Shown: positions 31,601 through 44,550 of the stretch, one piece after another
How the letters are laid out: each line of letters begins with the position of its first letter
Position numbering within the stretch: position 1 is the stretch's first letter
Source: Prunus persica
Lineage: Eukaryota; Streptophyta; Magnoliopsida; Rosales; Rosaceae
DNA: 64,000 nt
Direction of reading: 5' to 3'
NCBI RefSeq assembly: GCF_000346465.2
Contig: NC_034016.1
Span: forward strand, 18,154,570-18,218,569
Made by a program: the position numbers and the translations under genes
The notes under the pieces: generated by a model
The model's database searches: none
Seen by the model: only the letters and a program-made list of their open reading frames with translations
Told to the model about the DNA's origin: nothing

Positions 31601-34600
31601 CAGAAGGAAATCCTGAAGTTTCAGATGCTGCAACTCTCGAGCAGCGTCGAGCTTATAAAATTGAACTTCAGGTTGAGCTCTGCTTTTCTTGTATAGCAAC
31701 ATAAAGTATCCACTCATTTAGAAATGCAGTATGAGTTTCATGGTAGTTTGTCCCATCGCTTGAGTTTTTTTGGCTAAATCACTTCCCCTCCCTTTTCCCC
31801 TTCTATTTCTTTGGTAATTTTTTTTCCGGACTCTCACCTTACCAAGAATAAGCATGGGTAGTAAAAGTTTTATTGTTTGAATGCAGAAAGGTATCTCGCT
31901 GTTTAATAGAAAGCCTTCCAAGGGCATTGAATTTCTTATAAGCACCAAAAAGATTGGTAGTTCTGCAGAAGATGTGGCGTCTTTCCTGAGGAACAACACT
32001 GCTGGCCTAAATGAAACCATGATTGGTGACTATTTGGGTGAAAGGGAGGAATTTCCTCTAAAAGTTATGCATGCTTATGTAGATTCCTTTAATTTCAAAG
32101 GGATGGATTTTGGCGAAGCAATAAGGTTTTTCCTGCGGGGCTTCAGGTTACCCGGAGAAGCACAGAAAATTGACCGCATCATGGAGAAGTTTGCTGAGCG
32201 CTATTGTAAATGCAGTCCAAATTCATTTACTAGTGCAGATACTGCATATGTCCTCGCATACTCTGTGATAATGCTCAATACAGACGCCCATAATAACATG
32301 GTGAAAGATAAGGTTTGCTTGCATAACACATTCCCTTTTGTTTTATGCCAAATAGTTATAAGTTTTGAGCCTTGCTTTTGCTGTTGATATTTGAAGTAAA
32401 TATTTTTGGGTTTTTGACTTTTTCTCCCGGGTGTCTTATTTATTTTTAATCTAACTGGGGTTCGCGGTGGTGGAGGAACTGGATCGGAAAAAAGAGGGCT
32501 TCTAGTTGTAAGATATCTAATGAAACCGTCGCTGGAATTGAGATCTCATTCATGGCGACCTTTGATGTCATACAGAAGATGGTTTTTCCAGGGGCTCAAA
32601 TCAGTTCTTTAATGGAACATCCTTAATTTCATTTTAAATTTTTTTATATTTTAAACTGTGTAAATAAAATTGATTAAAATTTCTTGTCGTATTTGACTTG
32701 TTATACACATCAATTTGGCAATTTAGCGCCTTTCAGAAGCTATAGGTTGCATATTTTCTGTCTACTGACATATATTCTGCATTGGTTATTTATCCAGATG
32801 ACCAAGGCTGACTTCATACGGAACAACCGAGGAATAGATGATGGAAAGGATCTACCTGAGGAGTATCTTGGTGTCCTATATGATCAAATTGTTAAAAATG
32901 AAATTAAGATGAGCGCTGACACTACTGTACCACAGAGCAAGCAGGAAAACAGCTTTAACAAATTATTGGGCTTGGATGGTATCCTGAATTTAGTAACTGG
33001 AAAGCAGACTGAAGAAAAAGCTTTGGGTGCAAATGGGCTTCTTATAAAGCACATTCAAGAGCAATTTAAAGCAAAGTCTGGAAAATCAGAGTAAGCTAAA
33101 ATTAGATACAAGATAGAGCTAAGTTTATTTCTGGATTTGAAAATTGTTTGTAAGTTATTTTACCTATGACTAGACTGATGGAGCATGGAAAAGTGGGAAG
33201 CTTGGCAGTGGTTTAAGGCGTATAATATTCCGCTTGAATATCTTTTGATACTTGTTTTGACTGTGTAGAAATACCTTCCTTTGTGCTTTCTTATATTGCG
33301 AAATATTGTGATTACTGGGATTGTGTCGGGTTGAAAACTGAACTCTGCTTGTATCATACTTAGTCTTGTACTTTTAAACAACCAGTTCTAAGTCATACCA
33401 GAGGAAGACTTGTAGTAGGTTGAAAGCCAGTATTAACATAGTTACATCTTATCAACATCTTTCGTTTATGACAGAAGAGTTAAAGTATTTAACCCCAATT
33501 AGGGCTATGGCATTTTTTAGTTGGTATGAGTTGATTTGGGAATTAAGATCATTTAATCTGATCAATGTGGGATCTGGTTGCTCGTCGTTGGCCTATTCAG
33601 AGTCTGGTAACATTTGGGAATTCATGTTTACTTGGTGCTGCAGGTCTGTCTATCATGCTGTGACAGATGTGGCAATATTGAGGTTTATGGTGGAAGTCTG
33701 CTGGGGTCCTATGCTGGCAGCATTTAGTGTGACTCTCGACCAAAGTGATGACAGGCTTGCTACTTCTCAATGCTTACAAGGTTTTCGGCATGCCATTCAT
33801 GTTACTTCTTTGATGGGAATGCAGACCCAGAGAGATGCATTTGTCACTTCAGTGGCAAAGTTTACTTATCTGCATAATGCTGCAGATATGAAGCAAAAAA
33901 ATGTCGATGCTGTGAAGGTTTGTGCATGTTCAGTATATCTTAATCAAAAGGGAACTTGTTTTTGCCATGGAAAGAACATTTAAGTATGCATCTATGTACT
34001 GTAATGATGGAGCAAGTTGGATCAATTTGCATTTCAAAATTATTTTTTTTCTGACCCTTGTCGTATAATAAATAGTATAGAAGAAATCATTAGTGCTTAG
34101 GATTACTCTGGGGAGAGTATAGCACTGAGCTTTTATTTATTACTTTCTATGCATATTACATGTGCATGCTCTCAGTAAGTTTCTGTGCAATGTTTTTTTT
34201 ATCAGTTTTACCCATACATTTACTGTTTGCAGGCAATAATATCAATCGCCATTGAAGATGGTAATCATCTTCAGGAAGCATGGGAACACATACTAACTTG
34301 CCTTTCTCGAATTGAGCATCTGCAACTGTTGGGAGAAGGTGCACCAACTGATGCATCCTATTTGACTGGATCAAGTGTTGAAACTGAGGAGAAAACATCA
34401 AAGCCTATTGGATTTTCTTCTCTGAAGAAAAAAGGAACTCTCCAGAATCCAGCTGTAATGGCTGTTGTTCGTGGGGGTTCATATGACAGTACTAGTGTAG
34501 GAGTCAATACTTCTGGACTGGTAACTCCAGAACAGATAAATAACTTTATTTCAAACTTGAATTTGCTGGATCAGATTGGGAATTTTGAGTTGAATCATGT

Positions 34601-35699
34601 ATTTGCTCATAGCCAAAGATTGAACAGTGAAGCGATAGTGGCTTTTGTGAAGGCTTTATGCAAAGTTTCCATGTCAGAGTTGCAATCTCAAACGGACCCT
34701 CGTGTATTCAGCCTCACAAAATTAGTTGAAATAGCGTAAGAGTCTTTTCTCCTTTCTTTATGGGATTCTGTTGCATGAGCACAATGACAGCATAATTTAT
34801 ATTTTATTTGAGATCTTATGCATAAAAAATTAAAATGTTCAAGCTCTCAAATGGCATACTTGCAGAAAGCCCGTGTGATTTTTCTTTTTTTTAAAGAATT
34901 TAAACCATGTGGTACTTCCTCTCCATGTGATTTTTTTAGCAGATATGAAACATTCTTTGCTTTTTATCTTTGTCTTCCTCTCTGGATTCATGATAAATTT
35001 GTCGTGATAATGAACCATGCAACTTCATCTGAACAGAAATGAAAGGTGGGATGGATTTTATGATTAAAGAATACATTTTCTTTTTGCAGGCATTACAATA
35101 TGAACCGCATCAGATTAGTGTGGTCTCGCATATGGAATGTTCTCTCAGATTTCTTTGTATCAGTTGGCTTGTCCGAGAATCTCTCAGTTGCGATATTTGT
35201 GATGGATTCATTGCGTCAGCTTGCTATGAAATTCTTAGAGCGTGAAGAACTGGCAAATTACAACTTCCAGAATGAATTTTTGAGACCATTTGTGATTGTT
35301 ATGCAAAAAAGTGGTTCTACAGAAATTAAGGAATTAATAGTTCGGTGCATTTCACAAATGGTCCTCAGCCGTGTCAATCATGTGAAATCGGGGTGGAAAA
35401 GTGTTTTTCTGGTATGTTAAAGTTTCATAATTTGGTTTCTTGTGTTACAAATTGAATGCTTTAATGTTACATTTTTGGTAGTGAGAATGAGGTGGAAATA
35501 GAGTGTTTCCTTAAATTAGGCTATTTAGGGAAAACATTGCCGCTAGTGTGAGATTAGTTGAATTTTTGAAGATTTGTGATCCAAATTGAACTATGGCTGC
35601 TATGGAAGTTTTCAAGGATAAATTCAGGCAGTGACACGTAAAAATATTTTGTGTGTTATCATTTGTATCATCTCAAGTAGCTTGGGTTATGTTTCTATT

Positions 35700-35735
<36 letters not shown>

Positions 35736-38001
35736 GGCTTGGGCATGTGTTTTGCACAGATTATAAATTTTATCTTGCAATTTGAAAATGAACTTCATGC
35801 ATTTACCATGGTGTACTAAGGCTTGGTTTGTGTAGATGCTTTGTCTCTCATGTCATGCTGTTCTTTCATCAGGTCTTCACGGCTGCTGCAGCTGATGAGC
35901 GGAAAAATATTGTCTTGTTGGCCTTTGAGACCATGGAAAAAATCGTCAGAGAATATTTCCCTTATATAACGGAGACAGAGACATTGACTTTTACTGATTG
36001 TGTTAAATGCCTCTTAACCTTCACCAATAGCAGATTCAATAGTGATGTTAGCCTCAATGCCATTGCATTTCTCCGGTTTTGTGCTGTCAAACTTGCAGAA
36101 GGAGGCCTTGTTTACAATAAGAGGAGTGAGGTCAATGTGTCGTCCATTCCAAATGTAAATGAGGATGGTTCAGATCTAGTGACTTTCAACGAGAAAGATG
36201 AGCATGCATCCTTTTGGGTTCCATTGCTAACAGGTAACATGATTTTAAAGCTAGCTTCCGAGCAAGTGTTACAACTTCTTAGCATTGTGCATTGTGGATG
36301 GCACAACTACAGGCAACCTGCTTTGCCACTTAATCTTCACCTATACCCCAAGCAGAAAATGAAAGAGTTTATTTTCCCCTCATCTATCACTTATAAAAGA
36401 TTTAAACCCAAAAATGTACTGCAACCCCTGCTCAGACCCTTGATATTGAATATTTTCCATTATACTTGTCTTTTTATATCTTTGGAGAAAGACTCATGTT
36501 GCTCTTCAGCCTTTTCTTTCATAACATAAATATTATGTTGTCGTCACAGGTTTGTCAAAGCTGACGTCAGATCCTAGATCAGCTATCCGGAAGGGTTCTT
36601 TGGAAGTTCTTTTTAACATTTTAAAGGATCATGGTCATCTTTTCTCACACTCATTTTGGACTGCGATTTTCAATTCCGTTGTTTACCCCATATTTAGAGA
36701 TACAAATATGAAAAATGACCTTTCTTCGCCAGTTTCAGTATCTCCACGTCCTGAGGGAAGTACATGGGATTCTGAAACTTCTGCAGTTGCAGCAGACTGT
36801 CTCATAGATCTATTTGTCAGCTTTTTTGACATAGTGAGGGCTCAACTACCAGGTCTGGTGTCCATTCTGACAGGGCTCATCAGAAGTCCTGTTCAGGGTC
36901 CTGCTAGCACGGGGGTTGCTTCATTAGTGCGTTTGGCTGGTGAAGTGGGAAACAGACTTTCGGAAGACGAATGGAGACAGATTTTTCTGGCTCTGAAAGA
37001 AGCAGCCACATCCGCAGTGCCTGGATTTATGAAGGTGTTGAAAACCATGGATGACGTCAATGTTCCCGGTCTTTCTCGATCTTATAGTGATATAGATTTG
37101 GCGTCTGAGGAGGGGTTTACAAATGATGATCTTGAGGATGATAACCTGCAAACAGCAGCATATTTGGTTTCCAGAATGAAGAGTCATATTGCTATGCAGC
37201 TACTTATCATACAGGTTTTCTTCCTCCCCTTTCATTCTTTGCATGCATGCATGCATGCATATGCAATGTATGCAGTTCTTACTCCCCTTACCCCATACAT
37301 GGATGTTCTGGTGTTTGCTTAATTTCTTGCACGTCTTGATTTTGTGAAATGCGGCATTTTCATTTTCTTCACTTTCTTTTTTCTCTTTCCAGGTTGCTGC
37401 TGATTTATACAAAATAAACCACGAATCCTTGTCAGCCGCCAACATTGGAATCCTCCTTGAAATATTTTCCCTTATTGCATCCCATGCTCACCAACTGAAC
37501 TCGGAGACAATTCTGCAGAAGAAGCTGCAAAAAGTGTGTTCTGTCCTGGAACTCACTGCCCCACCTTTGGTTCATTTTGAGAATGACTCTTATAAGAATT
37601 ATTTGAGCTTCCTCCAAAATGCACTCATGGATAATCCGTCTATGTCCGAGGAGATGAACATAGAAGTTCAACTTGTGGAAGTGTGTGAAAAAATATTGCA
37701 GATATACCTAAAGTGTACGGAGCCTCGATCTTTCGAGCACAAGCCAACTGATCAGCCGATTCTGCACTGGTTTCTTCCTTTGGGTACCGCAAAGAAGGAA
37801 GAATTGGCTACCCGAACCTACTTAGCCGTGTCGGCGTTGCAGGTATTGTCTGGTTTGGAAAGGGTTTCATTTAGAAGGCACGCATGCCGGTTATTTCCTT
37901 TGTTGGTAGATCTTGTGGGGAGTGAGCACACATCAGGTGAAGTTCAGCTTGTTTTAAGCAACATATTCCAATCATGTATAGGCCCAATAGTAATGGAATG
38001 A
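28619..38001 (+). CDS. BIG1: BIG1-type large ARF guanine-nucleotide exchange factor (Sec7 domain)
   Basis: Activates ARF GTPases at the trans-Golgi network for vesicle formation in post-Golgi traffic. Eleven exons: 28619-29658, 30043-30360, 31329-31671, 31887-32312, 32798-33090, 33644-33917, 34233-34735, 35090-35411, 35873-36233, 36550-37214, 37393-38001; total 5154 nt, 1717 residues, close to the usual length of plant BIG proteins. N-terminal DCB and HUS domains fill exons 1-3; the Sec7 domain spans about residues 570-750, with the catalytic glutamate in [11 protein letters not shown] (E658) and the LNTDAHN motif. The long C-terminal HDS repeats follow. The N-terminus ([20 protein letters not shown]) is closer to Arabidopsis BIG1 than to BIG2 or BIG3. 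Intron 1 has a GC donor (AG|GCAAGT). Intron 8 carries a 32-nt A run at 35701; intron 10 a (GCAT)n tract. The symbol is by similarity. Confidence 0.93.
31194..31215 (+). repeat. (CT)n microsatellite in ARF-GEF intron 2
   Basis: A pure CT run of about 11 units followed by (CA)n-like sequence to 31235. It is likely to vary in length between individuals. Confidence 0.85.
35701..35732 (+). repeat. 32-nt poly(A) tract in ARF-GEF intron 8
   Basis: An uninterrupted run of adenines in an intron. It may be the tail of an old retroposed element, but no flanking element is recognisable. It is also a likely site of sequencing error. Confidence 0.8.
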
Positions 38002-39139
38002 ATGACTCTTCTTTTTTTTTTTCTTTTTTTTTTTGGGTGATAATACTTCTTCGCATATGCCATCATCCAATCACAATTTTCTTCTTCTCTAGCAGACTGG
38101 AGAGCACAGAGCCATAAATATCATCATTTTCTATAAATTTTTGTAGTTTATATACCAAGGCTGGATTTTCCTTTCCCACCTCTTGAAGAGTGTTTGATCC
38201 AATGTGTTAATAATACCCCTATACAACTTAGAACTATATTTTCGGTCTATGCTTTATTTATTTATTTTTTTCATTACACAATTTAGGTGCTCTAGTATTG
38301 AAGTGATTTGTTTTCTTTTAATTCATATATTTACAACTATCTGGTGCACAATTTCTTGAGAGAAATCGAACAGAAAAAAGAGAACCTTTTGTGCAGAGGC
38401 AATTTCTTTCAAAGGTACAATCCCAAGAAGAAAGCATCTTTTTATACCAGTGATATTGTGGGACGGGAGAATCAAATATTGTGAGAGGGGGGAATCAAAC
38501 TTAGGACCTCAAACTCAGGAGTTGAGTCAAAAACCCCTTACCCAATTACCCGAAGAAAAAAGCATTACTATGCTATATGCTTGTAAGAAAAGCATAGAAG
38601 GAAATCAACTCCATTTACCCAAGAAAAAAAAAGGGAAAATTAATTCATCGAACTGCATGGTTCCACCATAATAATTAATGAAGATAATCTTCTCTTGTCA
38701 ACTTTTGCAAGGATCCCCAGTTTTGTAGTCTTATAGACTCGTTTTTGTTTGTTTCCAGCAGTTTCTTCATTTACTTGTTTATGACTCATTATTATTGTTG
38801 GTGAGAGTAATACTATTCTTCCTTTTGTTTTACTTGTTTGACTGTTTGTGTAACATATTTGACTACAGGATTGTAAAAATATAAAATAAAAAGGTTTGAA
38901 AAATTAAACAGTCCAAAGCAATAATATACTTTAATCGGGTGATTTGATAACTACAAAAGTTTGTCAGATTGAAATGCTTATTTTGCCTTTTGTGTTTCGG
39001 TTACAAATATTAACACATTAACAATGCTAACCATGAACAATAATTCATGACTCAAAAATCAATTTAAAATTAATGGCTTAAAACTTATTATATTTACCAA
39101 CTAGCCACTTGGTTATTGGAATTTTTCTTTAACAACTTT
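38002..39139. other. Intergenic region downstream of the ARF-GEF gene
   Basis: Contains the ARF-GEF 3' UTR and AT-rich spacer. At 38450-38560 there is a possible SINE remnant (minus strand: a TTTGATTCCC box-B-like motif preceded by GGTAATTGGGTAAGGGG). No gene is seen. Confidence 0.4.
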
Positions 39140-39292
39140 TGTTTTTTTTATTTCAATCGATAATCTAAACTAGAGAGGAGTGGAATTTCTCACACACACA
39201 CACACAACTATGAAGTCGTGAGGATTCAAACCTAAGACCTCTGATCTGCAAGTTAAGATTTTTTTCCACTAGGTTAGACCTTGTTGGCCAAC
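39140..39292 (-). mobile_element. tRNA-derived SINE, best copy
   Basis: On the minus strand it shows a pol III A box (TCTAACCTAGTGG, 39267-39280), a B box (GGTTTGAATCC, 39222-39232), a body ending in a GTGTGTGTGTGAGAAATTCC stretch and a poly-A tail (plus-strand T run from 39142). Related copies: 39300-39412, 41775-41935, 27565-27680 (minus) and 52560-52675, 53858-54000, 54285-54445 (plus). Confidence 0.75.
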
Positions 39293-39299
39293 AATATTT

Positions 39300-39412
39300 T
39301 TTTTAAATATAAGGGGATGAGGGTTTCTCACACATACACTACTAAGGTATCATGAGGGTTCAAACCTAAGACCACTGTTTTGCAAGATTAGACTCTGTTG
39401 GTTTCTCATTTC
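39300..39412 (-). mobile_element. SINE copy, partial
   Basis: Same family as 39140-39292, lying only 8 bp away in the same orientation. B box GGTTTGAACCC at 39355-39365; the A-box end is shortened (GATTAGACTCTGTTGG region). Confidence 0.65.
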
Positions 39413-39904
39413 TATATATATATATATATTTTTTAAAACTTATTATATTTTTATGAAAAAGTGAGAGGTTAGATCAAATCTTAAACTATATTTAAACACT
39501 GTTTTATTATTTATTTTTTTGAAATTTTAAGTAGGTTTTTGTTTTTGTTTGATAAATGTTGGGTTCTAATCTATAATCAATGATTTTGACATGGAAGGTG
39601 AAAAAATTGAACCAAATAAATAATACAATTTGAAGTTTTCAAATGGCGCATATGAACAAATTTAAAAATGTTGAGTCAGTCTAGTGCGTCAAAATATAAT
39701 ACTATTACATTGTAATCTTCCTTCAACCAATGCCGATCAATTCATTTTTCCATTTGATATTTGCACGTTTTATGTAGCAACTCAATCTTAATGAGGTCAC
39801 TAGGTTTAATTTATCTATAAACTATAGTTGAACAAGTATGAATAACGTGGTCAAAAAAATAATTGAATACTTTTCAAAATTCATGCATGTTTTTTTTTAA
39901 TTAA

Positions 39905-40025
39905 CAAAAGAATAGATATAAGAGGATTGTAACTTAAGTAGTTAAAAGTATTTATTCATGCATCTGAAATCTAAGTTCGATTTCTCCCGCCCTGAATATC
40001 ATTTACATAAAAATAAAAAATAAAA
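39905..40025 (+). mobile_element. Second SINE-like family
   Basis: Has an A-box-like TTAAGTAGTTAAAAG, a B-box-like AAGTTCGATTTCTCC 45 bp further on, and an A-rich tail (AAAAATAAAAAATAAAAAC). The spacing and tail fit a tRNA-derived SINE distinct from the family at 39140. Confidence 0.45.
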
Positions 40026-40630
40026 ACAAAAGAATAGGTAAGGGCTTTGGTTTATAAATAGTACACCAAGGTATTGGGGTTTCCTTTTAAAAAAAAATAA
40101 AAAAAATAAAAATACTGGACTGTATTACCCAAAAAATAATAATTTTGAAGCCCACTTTCTAAGAAAAAGGCCAGCTCTACTCTAATGAATCATAGCACAC
40201 CATGGAAAAAATATTAAATATTTCAATGTTTATCTCTTTTTCCTTTTTTTTTTTTTGTTTTGGAAATGGGATAGGACCAATATAAATATTGCAAGATAAT
40301 ATATGTAAATGAGGTCATGGGCCTTATATTCCATATTTTCATTGCCATCAATTCCTGTTGTAATGAGCCAAAATTATTTACAAGGAAAATTGAACCTACA
40401 AACTTCAACAGATGGCGGTCTTAATCCTCCAATTGCAAGTCCACTTTAAGAGGCAGTTTGGTCACTATCGAACTTGCATGATTGAACAACAACGGTTGCC
40501 AAGCTTTTAATTGTTTGTATCTCAAACTATGGACAAAAACACCCAATTGCTTGCAACCCTTTTCGCTTCATCTCACCTACATTGGCTTGCATTTACTTTG
40601 ACGTTTGAAATGTCAAGGCAAGATTATGAA
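40026..40630. other. AT-rich spacer, nothing recognised
   Basis: No gene, repeat or regulatory structure that I can support. Confidence 0.4.
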
Positions 40631-40639
40631 CGTGTCTGT

Positions 40640-41120
40640 TTTTGTCACTTAATAAAGCATTGTTATCGTTCATGTTTACGTTCACGATTAGTGTTCGGAA
40701 TTAAGAATTCGATTCTCGTCCTTTTCATGTCAAGCTCGCTTGATTAAATTGTGTGTGTAACACATGCAACTTCCGTATATGATTTGTAAACACATTTTTT
40801 GTTCAAGGAGTAAAGAAATAAAACATAAGGTTGTTCATGCTTACATTCACAATTAAAGTTTAGTGTTCATAGTTCGACTCTCGTCCTTTTCATGTCAAGC
40901 TCGCTTAATTAAGTTGTGTGTGTAACACATGCAACTTTCGTATATGATTTGTAAACACATTTTTTGTTCAAGGAGTAAATAAATAAAACAAAAGGTTGTT
41001 CACACTTACATTCACAATTAAAATTTAGGGTTCATAATTCAATCTTGTCCGTTTTACGTCAAGTTCGCCTAATTAAATTATGAATGTACCACTTTGATCC
41101 AACTTTCGTACATGATATTT
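40640..41120 (+). repeat. 165-bp tandem repeat, nearly three units
   Basis: The landmark CATGTCAAGCTCGCTTAATT occurs at 40726, again at 40891, and in diverged form at about 41055, giving a period of 164-165 bp. Units include GTAACACATGCAACTTTCGTATATG and a conserved TTGTTCAAGGAGTAAA segment. Units 1 and 2 are about 90% alike; unit 3 is more diverged. No coding potential. Confidence 0.85.
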
Positions 41121-41774
41121 TAGAACCAAGTCCTAGATGTTGACTACAATTATGTAAGAGTACGTACTAGGAACTAAGTCACTACACTAACCCCTTAACA
41201 TAAACAAGATTGATATACTTAATTAATGTGGCTTTGAATTTCTTTGTCCTAGTAAAAGAAAATGGCGCCAGCCACTTCAGACTATACAAGGGTCGGCCAA
41301 TCACGAATCCCTAACACAAACAAGAGGCCAAAGACTTGCTCATCAAATTGCTAACACTTTTGTTATATATATATTTTTTATGTTTGTATATATTAATATT
41401 AATAAATGTTGTAGCTTTTTTAATTGGACTTTGTAGGCATGCCAACCATGAAAAACAAGTCGACCATAGCTTTAACTTTCAAGTTGACATTAGGTAATCT
41501 GGCAAAGCCTGCAAATGTAATGCATGCACTGGACTTGTTGCTTTCATCAACAGCTAACCCAACAGAAAGTGATTAAGGGCTCATTAACTTAATAATATTT
41601 ACTTAATTACAGAGAAAATAATCCCATTACAAGAATTGAGAGGAAGAAGGAAAAAGGAGAGAGATGAGAGAAGAATTTGAAATGTTTTTCCCTTCTCCCA
41701 TCTTCACATATATAATCTTCGTTATATAAATATTTTTTCTTTGGTATTGGGAGGACAAATACAAGAGTCCATTA
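41121..41774. other. AT-rich spacer, nothing recognised
   Basis: No supported gene or element. Confidence 0.35.
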
Positions 41775-41935
41775 GAGTTATTTTTATTTCCGTACAATCT
41801 ATAGTCTAAACTATTAAAGGGAGGGGGATTCACGCACACACACTACAAATGTGTCCTAGGGGTTTGAATTTGAGACAACTATTCTGCAAATGAAGTCAAT
41901 TTTTCACTGAGCTAGACTCCATTTGCGGTCCCACT
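41775..41935 (-). mobile_element. SINE copy
   Basis: Same family as 39140-39292. A-box region CTAGCTCAGTG on the minus strand (41916-41930), a decayed B box near 41860, and a GTGTGTGTGCGTGAATCCCC body. Confidence 0.6.
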
Positions 41936-42286
41936 AGAATTATAAGAATTTAAATTAGCATATATCTTTCTTTTAGCTTCAAGAATAAAAATAATAATAA
42001 TGAAAACCAAATCAAAAAATGAAACCAGACAGGTACCATAAGGCCAGTAAGGTATTAGCACGTATTAAATATAGATTTATTGGAGTTGATTTCTTCCTTG
42101 AAGGGTCATGACAATAGCTAGCCAATTACGAAGAAAACTAGTTTTTGGAAGAAATTAACATAAACAAGTATATAACAGAGAAAGCATGCAATGCAACTCC
42201 AACAAGTTTATTACAAAATTCAATTATACATCATATCATCCTCCATTAATCGTCTTCCACTACAGCATTGCCCTAGTAACTAACCC

Positions 42287-42321
<35 letters not shown>

Positions 42322-43817
42322 GAATTCGTCTGGTACTTTTGGCTAGGTCATCACATCACACATCTCATTATCAAATGAATGAATGCGATTTTGTGTGTGG
42401 TTTTTGCGTACGCGTGAGACTCATTGCACCACTCAGTCCAAAAAACAAAGCTCATTGCACCACCAACTTATTTATATATCTTTAATGAACTAATACTAGT
42501 AAAATATATAAGGATAACAAAAACAAAGCTATAAATTATTTATATACACTCCTTCTATTGAAGAATTCCTCAAATAATTTTATTCGAGAGACACGATTTA
42601 GGGTCCCTTATGATTTTTTTTTCAACAATCAAAACAATATATTTTTGAAATCTACATTTATAGATCATCCTTGCAAAAAATTAAACAAATTGAAAACTAT
42701 TTCAACATCGAATTGTGTCCTACAAAATATATGATCAAATGAGTGGTCAAGAAAATACTGAAATTTAAATAACTCAATTGAGTAGTCAAATGAAATCGGA
42801 TTCAAGTGATTTTTTGTAGATATGATCTTTGAATTATTATCTAAAAAATAGACTGTTTGAATTAGTGATATACAATGCGGAGTGGGTCCTACAAGAGTGT
42901 CTTTTAAATAAATTTATTTGAAGAATTCCTCAATAAAAAATATATATAATTTAAATCGAATCTCGTGTTTGTGTTTGTTTGACTTGGAGTTTGAGAATAA
43001 GTAAATGTCACAACTTCAAACAATTCGTCTTTGGCTGGCCGATCCCTCTCATAATATGTATATAAAATCAACAAGATCTGTTTGAATATATATTGGCGTA
43101 ATGATCCTCTCTTTGACATATTTGCTTACTTACTAAGCACATGGGCCCTTTGAAATTTAAAGTCACGAGTGTTGTTGCCTAGTTTTTTCTTTTTCTTTTC
43201 AAACCGTATTAATCTGACTCTTTAAAGTTAGATTCATTCTTCTTTCCGTTTGTAGGGTTTTATACATAATTTCTATATTAAAATACATCAATCAAACCAA
43301 CTTGTTTTCTATTGAAAAACACAACTTGTTTAAAATGATGTCAATTATATTTTCCTATGAATTTTGCCCTAAAACTCTAATTTCTCCTAAATTTATAACT
43401 CTTTGATAAGTTTTATCGAGACATAGGTTAAAATCATATTACTAAAATCCAATAAATATGTAAATAAATGGACCTATAGATCTTTCTACATGTTTCTACA
43501 TGAAATATATGTATGATAATCCACCCTTTATATTATTCGTATTATTAGTTATTATCTTGTTATTATCTTATAAATTTATAAAATTTACTAAAAAAGGATT
43601 TATTACAAATTCTCAAAGAATTCATTATAATAATACGACTCAACAAAAAGGATTTTTAGTTTTTGGGTGGGGAGGGAAGAGGGGAGGATGGGTGTTGGGG
43701 TTGATTTTGGGGAGACATAGAAAGATGCAAGACCTTGTTAACCAATTTCACAGAAGAAAGAATTCACTCTTTTATTTTGTTTAATAGGGATTTTCTAGTT
43801 AGTAACCAAGAATATCT
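41936..43817. other. AT-rich spacer with a CT microsatellite
   Basis: (CT)n at about 42291-42318. 43500-43784 is open on the plus strand (hydrophobic, AT-rich, then Gly-rich) and directly borders the plastid insert, but I cannot assign it to a plastid or nuclear gene. No supported gene. Confidence 0.35.
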
Positions 43818-44138
43818 TTACTTGATCCAGGATGTGTGATGTATATGCCATTCCGAAGTGATCTATTAATCTCCTAATAATTCGTTTAATAGCAGTTTCA
43901 TCTATCACTTTATTGTGAAAGACCAGATTGGCCCATTCTGCCATAAGTACCTCCCTATTCCGCTGAGTGGGGTTCGACAATGGGTTTGAGTCAACGATTG
44001 GAAAACTTCATTTTCTCAATCTTTATTCGCATAGAAATTCAGTAACTATGGTCCTAGGTGAACTGCGGAAACCCAAACTCACACGGGTGTCATAGAATTA
44101 CTTCGCTTAGATACCATATGAGTAGGCTCGGCAAAACC
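43818..44138 (-). other. rpoC2: Nuclear plastid DNA insert (rpoC1-rpoC2 junction)
   Basis: On the minus strand, the spacer upstream of plastid rpoC2 is followed by the start of RpoC2: the frame reads [19 protein letters not shown] and continues [19 protein letters not shown], the conserved N-terminus of the plastid RNA polymerase beta'' subunit, then breaks at 43818. Upstream (higher coordinates) the sequence matches the plastid spacer after rpoC1. Several residues differ from the usual plastid sequence and the gene is cut after about 45 codons, so this is a non-functional nuclear copy (NUPT). Confidence 0.8.
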
Positions 44139-44140
44139 CT

Positions 44141-44550
44141 TAGAGCATTCACAATGGGCTCCCTAAACCACCTCCTTAGCTAAAATTTAGGGAGGAATTG
44201 AAAAAACCCACCTCCAACCATGCTCCCTATTCAACTCATAAAATAGGGAGACCTCTAGGAGCTCCTAAATCCGAGTAGAGAAATGACTTCTAGTGACTCC
44301 CTAAAAATTAAATGCTTATTTATTTAATATTATTTTAAGCATTTATTTAAAGCAAATTATTCTTTATTGTTTCTTTTGTGACTACACTTCATTCAAAAAT
44401 TGAATTTAAAAACATTAAAAACATTTATGACTTTTTAAACTAGGGAGTATGGTTGGAGTTGAAATTTTATAGAGAGCTCCTAAAATAGCTTTCTAGTGTT
44501 TTTAGCTAAATTTTAACTAAAAAATAGAGAGCATGATTGTGGATGCTCTA
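44141..44550. mobile_element. MITE, 410 bp, with terminal inverted repeats
   Basis: Left end TAGAGCATTCACAATGGGCTC and right end (reverse complement) TAGAGCATCCACAATCATGC are inverted repeats of about 20 bp with few mismatches; subterminal CTCCCTAAA / AGCTAAAATTTA motifs also mirror each other. There is no coding frame. It starts 3 bp from the end of the plastid insert. The target duplication is probably TA, but the boundary is ambiguous because TA is also at the termini. Confidence 0.75.

Noticed and set aside
43500..43784. Hydrophobic open frame next to the rpoC2 insert, considered as a plastid gene
   Set aside because: It matches no plastid protein that I can recall, and turns into Gly-rich non-plastid-like sequence.
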